Source: Leucaena leucocephala (taxonomy: Eukaryota; Streptophyta; Magnoliopsida; Fabales; Fabaceae). From it: a stretch of DNA of 64,000 bases. Location of the stretch: the NCBI GenBank assembly GCA_037074615.1, contig CM073515.1, positions 16,515,001-16,579,000 of the forward strand. The letters run 5' to 3'. Under the pieces are notes generated by a model. That model did no database searches. It was not told where the DNA came from and saw only the letters and a program-made list of their open reading frames with translations. Position numbers and translations under genes: made by a program. This document shows positions 25,540 through 35,018 of this stretch, in pieces (position 1 is the stretch's first letter; each line of letters begins with the position of its first letter).

Positions 25540-27376
25540 TGTAAGGAATTGGAAGACACGCAGTGAAAATTAATTTAAAAAAATTTTCCATTCCTTGCCA
25601 GGATCTACCGTATGTGTTTAAGTCAAGTGGGAAGAAGCATTACCCTCAGTGTTCCTGAGCGACTTCCACAACTTCTGGTGACGACATTCACAGCTTCTCT
25701 CTGCGGCTCGTGCTCCCTTTCCGATCGCAAGAAGTCGACGACTCAGGTCAGCTTCCTTTACTGGTATCCACACGAACAGCTTTCCAACCACGAACGACGT
25801 GCTAGCGTCTCTTGTCCCTCCAGGGCTTCCTCAAGAATTCATCCTCTCCGTCTCTATTTTGGAAGTTTCTTATCTATAAACCTTTTGAAGATTCCCCTTC
25901 GGCCTTTCTGTGTTATATGTGTAAGTCTAAAACGCAGCTCCTAAAATCAGATATATAGGATGCTATGCGTTTTTTTCCTATCTACCGAATTGGATTTTGG
26001 AGTTAATCTTATATTAATTATGAAATTAATACAATATCATATATTGTATAATTCTATAAGAAACTAATTAAATAAATAATATTAAATCCGTCCCACAGAT
26101 TTAATTACCTATTTATTTAACTTTAAATAAAGATGAGACTGAACTATATTTGATTTATTCTCATAAATCAAATTTGAGATATCATATCAATTTGAATTTC
26201 AAATTCAAACGTGATAGGGATTTACTTTATCCTTATAAATTAAATCTTATAAATATCTCTTATATGAGATATCCTATCAATTTGAATTTCAAATTCAAAC
26301 GTGATAGGGATTTAATTTATCCTTATAAATTAAATCTTATAAATATCTCTTATATGAGATATCCTATCAATTTGAATTTCAAATTCAAATGTGATAGAGA
26401 TTTAATTTATCCTTATAAATTAAATCTCATATATCTCTTATATATAATATATATATATACGAATATAAATATAAATAAATATATACATCCACCCTGGACC
26501 ATTCATTGAATCTGGACATGTCTTAGATTTAATGAATCTGGACATCATTGCTCGTGTTAGGCTATTTTGTGTGCGACCCTGTAGGCCTATATGAAGTTGG
26601 CAGTGGGCCATTTGCTATACTGGCCCACAAGTCGCAAGCGGTCTCTAGCAAGATATAACAACTACCTAAATCATATGAGGATCATTAAACGATATAACCT
26701 TCTATACAACCATATCATGTCCCTTCTGTTACGCGATATTTTGGTAATGGTTGAGGCATGCATAATATCATCCTCCTATTCCTGACCATTACTTTCTCGA
26801 CCCCTGAGTAGTCTGACTATAGAAATGGAACTACCTTTCCATTACAGTATGGCCATATATTTCTCAGACTCACTCATCGAGGGGCCCAGTAATATCTCTC
26901 TACGAATGTGAGGGACAAATTCCATCTTGACCATTCACATTCCTCCACATGAAAAACCACTAAGCCCGAACATAGTCTTTATGATCATTCGGTCAAAAGT
27001 GACTTTTGACTAGGTCAAAGCTGAGCGTTTGTCATGTAGGAATCCATGATGATCTCAGGTCAAAGGGCATATTGCCATGGTTTGTATATAAGAGAAGCTT
27101 ATGACGTTACCCATGCAGTTCTCTCATAGCGGGTCGGTCCAACATCTTGTACTCTTACATGTGCCTATGGCTTTGATTTATATATCTATACATCTTCAAA
27201 GTGATAATGGTATTATTTCATCTGTACTCCCGCATAGATGACCGACCAGGGACATTTAGGATAAGATCATGAATTATCCAAGGATGGTCATCACAGTAAA
27301 CATGCAAATAATATGATAACACAATTAATAAATTCATAAATTAATAATGTTCATAAGACAATGATTGGCGCCTAGG
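25540..27376 (-). mobile_element. Left copia LTR (a 3' LTR) of the inverted composite
   Basis: The minus-strand LTR starts TGTAAGGAATTGG and has three 91-bp tandem units (about 26,180-26,430) and the W-box palindrome at 26992-27010. Its last 15 bases plus the polypurine tract are missing: sequence jumps from GGCGCCTAGG straight to TACAATCATT. Comparison with 57,510-57,550 shows a 34-bp deletion between two CTAGG repeats. Confidence 0.88.
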
Positions 27377-29146
27377 TACAATCATTAATTTGACTAATTC
27401 CCATTGACCTAACATGATGCTCATGCTTTTCCTGCACAAGCGGCTTTGTTAGAGGATCAACAACATTATCTTCTCCGGCTACTTTGCATATTTTTATATC
27501 ACCTTTATCGTTAATTTCTGTGATGAGATAAAATCGCCTGAGTATATGCTTGGTGCTTTGATGTGACCTAGGCTCATTGGCCTGTGCAATGGCACCGCTA
27601 TTGTCATAGAGCAAAGTTATTGGATCTGAGATGGTAGGTATCACCCCTAGTTCTGTGATAAACTTCCTGATCTAAACCGCTTCCTTAGCTGCATCTGATA
27701 CTGCTATATACTCAGCTTCCATTGCAGAATCTGCGATAGTGCCCTGCTTAGAGCTCTTCTAGCTTACTGCTATATTTTTAGGAGGAATATATATTCAGAC
27801 TGCGATTTTTAGTCATCCTGGTCAGTTTGGAAACTCGCATCTGTGTAACCAGTTACACAGAGTTCGTCATCCAATCCACCATAGACCAAAAATAAGTCCT
27901 TAGTCCTTCTTAAGTACTTAAAGATATTCTTGACAGTAGTCCAATGGCCCTCACTAGAGTCCTGTTGATATCTGTTAATCATACTTAAGGCAAATGAGAC
28001 ATCCGATCGAGTACATAACATGCCGTACATGATAGATCCTATGGCCGAGGCATATGGAACTTTACACATGTGACCCGCTGATCAGATGTACTAGGACACA
28101 CATCTTTGCTGAGGTGAATACCATGAGACATGGGTATGAAACCCCTCTTTGATTCGTGCATACTGAACCTATACAGTATTTTGTCTATGTATGTGCTCTG
28201 ACTGAGTCCTAGAAGCCTTTTAGATCTATCTCTATGGATTCTGATTCCTAGGATATAGGTGGCTTCACCCAAGTCTTTTATCGAGAAAGACTTTCCTAAC
28301 CAAGACTTGACAATCTACAAGGTAGGAATATCATTCCCAATAAGTAGAATGTCATCGACATAGAGTACTAAAAGCACAACTGTGCTCACACTAACCTTCT
28401 TGTACACACAAGGTTCATCGATGTTTTGAAGAAATCCAAACTCTTTGACTACTTCATCAAAATGATGATTCCAACTCTAATAGGCTTGCTTCAATCCACA
28501 AATAGACCTTTAAAGCTTGCACACTTTACCAGAGTCCTCAAAATGCACAAACCCTTCAAGTTATGTCATGTACAAATCCTCAAGGAGCTTTCCATTAAGG
28601 AAGGTTGTCTTGACGTCCATCTACCATATTTCATAGTCATAATATGCTGCTATTGCAAAGAGGATTCTGATTGATTTAGCCATTGCAACTGGGAAAAAGG
28701 TCTCATCATAGTCCACACCATGAGTTTGAGTAAATCCTTTTGCAACCAGTCGTGCCTTGAAGACATTTACATTGCCATCCATGTCATTTTTCTCCTTAAA
28801 AACCCACTTGTACCTGACAATTTTCACACCTTCAGGCGGGTTGACTAAGGTCCAAACCTTATTGTCCTACATGGATTGCATCTCAGACTTCATGGCATTA
28901 AGCCATTTTTCAAACTTTGGTCCCGCTATAACTTCTCGATAGGTAGTCAGCTCATTATGCTCAATGAGCAACATATCACGACTATCAGAAATCAGAAATC
29001 CATATCTCTGAGGCTGAAGTCGTGTCCTATTAGATTTCTGTGGACCTTGCGTGACTTGAGGAGTCTCAATAACTTGTTGTGAGTCTTCTTTGTTTTCCAT
29101 TTGCAGTTCTGTGGTATCTTGTGGTTCTCAAACTTCTTCGAGGTGC
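27377..29146 (-). pseudogene. Copia pol fragment: RT and RNase H (left arm of composite)
   Basis: Minus-strand frames at 28867-29100, 28621-28827, 28039-28272, 27809-28069 and 27372-27644 follow the pol of the element at 57547-59777 residue for residue with drift. YVDD of the RT active site survives (about 28,345). RNase H keeps TGYTDASFQTD and a degraded AEYIA/DAAKE region, and YDNSGAIA replaces CDNSGAIA. The frame ends at SQINDCT. Stops at 28561-28563 (TAA) and 28315-28317 (TAG) are at the same codons as in the 57-59 kb copy. The integrase and everything upstream are absent. Confidence 0.85.
29044..29069. repeat. 26-bp direct repeat, first copy (template-switch donor)
   Basis: ACCTTGCGTGACTTGAGGAG... 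(26 bp) lies in its normal place in the linker ahead of RT, on the minus-strand arm. The same 26 bp recur exactly at 29147-29172, where the strand of pol flips. Confidence 0.85.
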
Positions 29147-29172
29147 ACCTTGCGTGACTTGAGGAGTCTCAA
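29147..29172. repeat. 26-bp direct repeat, second copy at the inversion junction
   Basis: Perfect copy of 29044-29069, offset by 103 bp. In the intact relative (about 59,318-59,335) the sequence after GAGGTGTACCTTAC is different, so the 26 bp were inserted here by copying. Directly after it, plus-strand pol begins (CCGAATGTCTCGTTTGCC). Confidence 0.85.
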
Positions 29173-29807
29173 CCGAATGTCTCGTTTGCCTTAAGTATGA
29201 CTAGCAGATTCAACAGGACCCTGGTGAGGGCTATTGGACTACTGTCAAGAATATCCTTAAGTACTTAAGAAGGACTAAGGACTTATTTTTGGTCTATGGT
29301 GGATTGGATGACTAACTCTGTGTAACTGGTTACACAGATGTGAGTTTCTAAACTGACCAGGATGACCAAAAATCGTAGTCTGGGTATATATTCCTCCTCA
29401 ATAATAGAGCAGTAAGCTAGAAGAGCTCTAGGCAGGGCACTGTAGCAGATTTTGTAATGGAAGCTGAGTATATAACAGCATCATATGCAGCTAAGGAAGC
29501 TGTTTGGATCAGGAAGTTCATCACAAAACTAGGAGTGATACCTACCATCTCAGATCCAATAACTTTGCTCTGTGATAATAGCGGTGCCATTGCACATGCC
29601 AAAGAGCCTAGGTCACATCAAAGGACGAAGCATATACTCAGGCAATTTCATCTCATCAGAGAAATCAACGATAGAGGTGATATAAAAATATGCAAAGTAG
29701 CAGGAGAAGATAATGTTGCTGATCCTCTAACAAAGCCGCTTGTGCAGGCAAAGCAAGAGAGTCATGTTAGGTCAATGGGAATTAGTCAAATTAATGATTG
29801 TACCTAG
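29173..29807 (+). pseudogene. Copia RNase H 3' fragment (right arm of composite)
   Basis: Plus-strand pol starts mid-domain (the PDVSFALSM region) and keeps the end of RNase H. The open part (29457-29807) carries MEAEYITASYAAKEAVW (catalytic Glu) and LLCDNSGAIAHA (catalytic Asp), and ends SQINDCT with TAG at 29805-29807. A stop lies before LCVTGYTD. It differs from the left arm at many sites, so it is not a fresh copy of it. Confidence 0.85.
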
Positions 29808-29808
29808 T

Positions 29809-29821
29809 GCAAGTGGGAGGT
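29809..29821 (+). other. Copia polypurine tract
   Basis: GCAAGTGGGAGGT lies between the pol stop and the LTR start TGTTGGAAATC at 29822. The minus-strand counterpart is at 57533-57545. Confidence 0.8.
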
Positions 29822-30454
29822 TGTTGGAAATCGTGCCCTATAGGCCAATCATTATCTTATGAACATTATTGATTTATGAATTTATTAATTGTGTTATCAT
29901 ATTATTTGCATGTTTACTATGATGACCATCCTTGGATAATTCATGATCTTATCCTAAATGTCCCTAGTCGGTCATCTCTGCGGAAGCATAGATGAAATAA
30001 GACCAGTATGACTTTGAAGATATATAGAGATATAAATCAGAGTCATAAGCACATGTAAGAGTACAAGGTGTTGGACCGACCCGCTATGAGAGAACTGCAT
30101 GGGTAACGTCATAAGCTTCTCTCATATACAAACCATGTCAATATGCCCTTTGACATGAGATCATCATGGATTCCTACATGACAAACGCTCAGCTTTGACC
30201 TAGTCAAAAGTCACTTTTGACTGAGTGATCATAAAGACTATGTTCAGGTTTAGTGGTTTTTCATGCGGAGGGATGTGAATGGTCAAGATAGAATTTGTAC
30301 CTCACATTCGTAGAGAGATATTACTGGGCCCCTCGATGAGTGAGTCTGAGAAATGTATGGCCATACTGTAATGGAAAGGTAGTTCCATTTCTACAGTCAG
30401 ACTACTTAGGGATCGAGAAAGTAACGGTCAGGAATAGGAGGATGACATTATCCA
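29822..30454 (+). mobile_element. Right copia LTR (a 3' LTR) of the composite, truncated
   Basis: It begins TGTTGGAAATCGTGCCC and follows the family LTR for 633 bp, including the W-box palindrome at 30203-30221. At ATTATCCA (30447-30454) it switches to the opposite-strand end of the outer LTR, which shares those eight bases. The downstream TATA, tandem-repeat and U5 parts are missing. Confidence 0.85.
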
Positions 30455-30565
30455 AGGATGGTCATCATAGTAAAGATGCAAATAATATGATAACACAATT
30501 AATAAATTCATAAATCAATAATATTCATAAGACAATGATTGGCCCCTAGGTCACGATTTCCAATA

Positions 30566-32035
30566 ACTCTCTTCTCTTTTCTTTTCTTTTTTCTTTTTCT
30601 TGCACTCTATTTTTTTTAAATCAATGTAATATGCTTCTTTTCTCTTCTTCATTAATTTGGCACCTCATTTATAAAAGTTTCAGCATAATAACACAACAAT
30701 AATAAATTCTTGAAATGAATAAAAATTTATTTCAAAATGTTATTTATGCACATATGACTTTCTATAAGGATGATGAAAAAAAGTGATGAGCTCAAGAGGG
30801 GTGACTAAGGATGTAATATATAGTAGGCTTGTGTTTGGGATAAAATGGTTTAGAAAGAATGCCTCTATCATGTTCAATTCATAAATGTGCAAGTAATTCT
30901 AAACTTAGAGCCAAGACAAGTTCTTGAGGATATAAACCAATTGAATAATCACTCAATATAGAATTTAAGGCCGAGAATCCTTCCAACAAAGGTTTTGATC
31001 TAGATTGCTCATAATCTAAAGTCTCAAACAATTTTCATCATTCACTAGGCACTAAAACACTTATCACAACTGAAAACCCTCTAAACGATGATTTAAAAGT
31101 TTTAAAGTAATCACTTAGAACCATGTGATGATCCAAATCTAACAACAAGAGCTTACGTGTTTTAAATTTAATTTCCAAGATTTTCCAAAAAAATTCATGT
31201 GAGGCAGTGGTTTCTAGGAGCTAAAAAGGTTTTAAAATAAGGAAATAATGGATCATTTGTGAAAGAATCCTAGTAGTCCAGAAAAGATCCTTCCATATAA
31301 CTTTGCACAAGGCAAAGAGAAGGTAATTGGATATTTTTCAAACATAGGTCATGACTAAAAATAGTGGAGGTCATGACCACTTGTCACAGGGGCGTATGCT
31401 CAGTATTTGCAAAACATTTAGTCACGTCGATGGAATGTATCTTTCGTGACACAAATATATAGAGAGGAATAGTCACGACCAAGTAGGTTCTTATGTCAAG
31501 ACTTAGATCAACAGAGAGTTATTGTTATGACCACTATGTCCATAGGTCACGACCCTAGTTCAATAAGAGCATGTCAAGTCCAAAATTCCATTACAGGCCA
31601 CGACTCAAAAGCTAGTATATTACGACCAGTTTTCATAGAGAATACTGAGTGATAATTGTCAAAGTCCCCAAACATTTTTCATGCTAAAACCTTTCTAGTT
31701 ATCAACATAGTTTAAAATAAGGATCTAATTTTTAGCAATTTATCACACATTAAGATCAAAAATAAAACTTTTATGATAAAAGATTGGATTAATCGGAGAA
31801 TGTCACATTAAGTAGCACAGAAACACACATTGAGTAGCACAGAAGCAAAGACATCTCCCCCATAGTTAAACTTGACAGTGTTATCACTGTCAATAGAACT
31901 TAAGTAGAAAATGTCAAAATTACTCTGCAAAGTCAATCAAATCTAGTTTCAAAATAGTAGGAAGCCTAATCACTCAATGCAAATTAACAGTTCAGCACAT
32001 AGTCATATTCAAGTCATGTAAAGCAATACTAGTAA
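30566..32035 (-). mobile_element. Tat-like LTR and untranslated sequence, minus strand
   Basis: On the minus strand the LTR start TGTCTTTGC (ending at 31853) follows a polypurine tract at 31854-31865 (CTATGGGGGAGA). Next to it, in the internal sequence, is an inverted repeat (31872-31880/31885-31893, TTGACAGTG/CACTGTCAA). The LTR carries nine or so GTCACGACC/GTCATGACC-like motifs between 31,330 and 31,640. 30,566-31,300 is AT-rich with a pyrimidine tract at about 30,566-30,605 and probably continues the 3' region seen at 23342-23855. No coding sequence is seen. Confidence 0.55.
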
Positions 32036-34577
32036 TGTCATATCCTAATTTTCCCTATCTGTATAATACTGATAGTGAAAAAAGGTTTGGGAATGATTAT
32101 GACAATGATCAGAAGAAATAATAAAGGTTAATTGATTCTTGGAAAAATAGAGGGACGTAAATGAAAATTAGAAAAGGTTAGAGGCCAGAAGTTAAAGTAG
32201 AAACAAAAGTTGAGCCAAAAGTGATAATTTTCAAAAGTTTAGGGACCTGAATGTAATTAAGTAAAAAGATCAAGGGTAAAATTGTAATTATGGAAAGTTC
32301 AGCCTGAAGAGGTTTAGAACTGCCCAAAAGTATTTTAGTCCCACATTCTATCAGTAAATAGAGAAAGTTACACTGGTTAATCTGGCATGATACAGAAATT
32401 TTATTATAGCTCCAAACAACAGATATTTATCTGTTAGTCTGAAAGTTATATGAAAGTTTATCAAATTTTTGGACTTCAGATATAAGTAGAGAAGTTACAG
32501 GAAGGTGTGCCCCATGACATCATATGTCAAGAATCTGACAGGACCCTGAAAGTAGCTTTATAAGAAAAGTTATCCCCATATTAGTTAATTTTGACAGGAG
32601 TTTAAGAACACTCATTATCCGATTATAGAACTTAGCAGTAAATAAGCCTGGATAGAATGAACTCAGATGGCCTCATATATAGGCCTATGATGATGCCAAG
32701 GAGGGTCTAAAACCCAGGGTACCAGTTCATCAGTAGAAGGGGCCAGTGTTCAGAAAAAGTGTAAAATTACGAAAATGCCCATAGATGCCCATATTGTACC
32801 AGTGATGGATGGAGGGCATTTTGATTATTTGGGAAAGGCTAAAAATATGGTATATAGTATAAATATGATTAGTTAGAGCCAGTATATTCCCTGAGCTAGT
32901 ACAAAGAAGGGTGAAATGACAATTATGCCCTTAGGGTTAATATAGTGTAAGAAAGGACACCAAGGGTACTTTGGTTATTTCCAAAGGGATAGATGGAAGA
33001 TAAATACTCAGTATAACATTGTCAATGGTATGAGAAGCCTAGATATTGATTTCTAGGACATAATACATATCCTGGTATATTTTAAAAATTAAGAATAAAA
33101 ACAGTCCAGTTTTTGGGGAATCAGATCGAGCTAGTATTGGATTGGACTGGAATTTGTCCAGAGGCTTCCTCCCCATGAAAATTGTGCCACATATACCCCA
33201 TGAGGTGTCCCTTCAGTTGTCCCTTGTGATTTCATGGATGACTTCATAATTCTTCTTTTTAAAAAAGTTAAATCCAAGATTAAATGTGAGCCCTTATATC
33301 AAATTGTGCACAAATCAATCTTGGCCATCCATTTTCACCCAAATTTCTCTACAAATATCCCATCATTTCAGACCTATTCAGAAGCCCTTGGAACCATGGG
33401 GAAACTCTTGTGAAAATTCCATTTAACTAAGAAAGAAGCACACAACTTGAAGCAAGAAGCAAGGTAATCATCTCCCTTGATCTTGAGCTTAATTCTAGCA
33501 AGTTAGCTCTTGGTTTTAAGGAGTTTTTGTGCTCTATTTCCCTTATAGTTGCTGTTGTAAGTGCTGTCCATATGGGGTTGGAATATGAGTTTTATGTTAT
33601 AGATAGTTTAGACAAGCTTAAACAAGCTAGAATCAAGTGGTATAAGCTTGGAAATCCAAGTATGTTTGGATTTAGGGTTTTATGTTCTTGCTGTTACTGT
33701 GCATTACACTATTCATATATTGGAATTTAATGATGTTGATTCTTCCAATGAGTTTGAAATGGAAATTTGTGTGGGGATAAAGTAGGAGAACAAGTATTGG
33801 AAGCATTGGAATTAAAATGTGAATTTTGGAAAACAAGGGGGTGCACTTCGGTCAAGGGTAGCAACTTGTGATATGATTTGATTTTTGAAATTGTAGTTTC
33901 ATATTTGGATTCTACATGAAAAATTATGTGAAAATGAACCATGAGAATTTATTTTGGAAAGATGGAAGCATGAAACATAAAATAGAGAAAGAAAGGAAGT
34001 TAGTGAAAACCTAGTCTTGGATTTGTGTTCAAGTTGAGTTATAACTTGATATTACTTTCTAATGTATAGGTTTTGATATTTGTGAAGGAAGGAAACTAAT
34101 TCAAGAAGACCTTGTGAAGGATAGCTAAGAGATAGCAAGAATACCTCACTATAGTTCATGTTTGTTTAATTGTTTGCTTGCTTGTTGATTATGGTGCTTG
34201 GTTGAGCATGAGATTGTGTCATCATGTTGATGATGAACTATGAATGATTGCAACTCCTTTCAAGTTATGTCATGACAATATGCATTTTAGAGTTTGCTTA
34301 TGTACAATTATGAAGTAGCTCCCATCTCATGATAACATGTTAATCATCCAATTATTCATGCATGATATTATGGTTGGTGTAACTTGCTATTAGGATTTCC
34401 ATGAAATCCCATTCCTTCCATATGCATAACCATATTTTAGGTGCTGGGATTTCTCAAGGAAAGAGGGTAAGAATGGATGGTTTGAGATAATATGTCAAAT
34501 GAGTTGCTTGACATTATGGAAGCATATACTAGAATGTATATTGAATGTTCATGTGTTGGTGTTTTGAGGCAGTGACC
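32036..34577 (+). mobile_element. Gypsy LTR, 3' end missing
   Basis: It starts TGTCATATCC at 32036 and runs parallel to the LTR at 13852-17056 (compare 33,240-33,980 with 15,050-15,770) up to about 34,577, where Tat-like integrase sequence begins. The usual GGATGTTACA end is absent, so no TSD can be read. Confidence 0.8.
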
Positions 34578-35018
34578 TTTTGACGATAGTAGAAGTAATA
34601 TCTTTCCTAGTTGGCATGCCTCTACTCAGCTAGACACATAGTCTACTGCAAGTAATATATATGAAAACCCAAATGATAGAGGAAAAGGACCCATTAAATC
34701 GATGCCCTAGACATCATAAATTTCACAAAAATACATAGGTCTTAAAGGTATTTCATCCTTTCTACCTAGATTCCCATACCTCTGGCACTTATTACGAGAG
34801 TTATAGAATGCATAAGCATCTTTAAATAAAGTAGGCTAGTAAAATCCATATTCTAAACCTTCTAGTTGTCCTATTAGCACTCAAATGCCCCCACAAGATA
34901 AAGAATGTGTAATGGTAAAGATTAGAATAAATTGTTAGGAACATATTGTCTGATGATTTGGTCAATGCATTGCTTTCAAAGAATTGGAGCATCGTAGATA
35001 TAATATCTTGTCTCCCTT
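34578..35018 (-). pseudogene. Tat/Athila-like integrase fragment
   Basis: Minus-strand frames with many stops show FYxPTLFKDAYAFYNSR, NKCQRYGNLGRKDEIPL, GIDLMGPFPLSFG and ILLAVDYVSS. These match the Tat/Athila integrase (zinc domain end, first catalytic Asp in GID.MGPFP, then VDYVSKWVEA). The normally paired zinc Cys is partly lost (NKCQR) and W of KWVEA is now a TGA stop. The upstream coding part resumes at 40476 on the far side of a solo LTR. Confidence 0.75.

Larger units (their letters stand above)
23856..30565 (-). mobile_element. Copia solo LTR split by a nested copia composite
   Basis: LTR sequence occupies 23856-25539 (starting TGAAAGGAATTGG) and resumes at about 30455-30565 (ending TTCCAATA). 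The left piece stops at GAATTATCCA and the right piece continues AAGGATGGTCATC, exactly the order in intact copies. Outer flanks are ACCCT (23851-23855) and ACTCT (30566-30570), a TSD with one C/T change. The LTR alone is about 1.79 kb with two 91-bp tandem units. It landed in Tat-like 3' sequence. Confidence 0.85.

Noticed and set aside
26150..26509. Repetitive 119-codon frame in the tandem-unit array
   Set aside because: It is a translation of the 91-bp AT-rich repeat; unit length is not a multiple of three and copy number varies, so it cannot be a maintained protein.
29173..29807. Right pol arm as a perfect hairpin copy of the left arm
   Set aside because: The arms differ at many bases and in different stops, so they come from distinct element copies.
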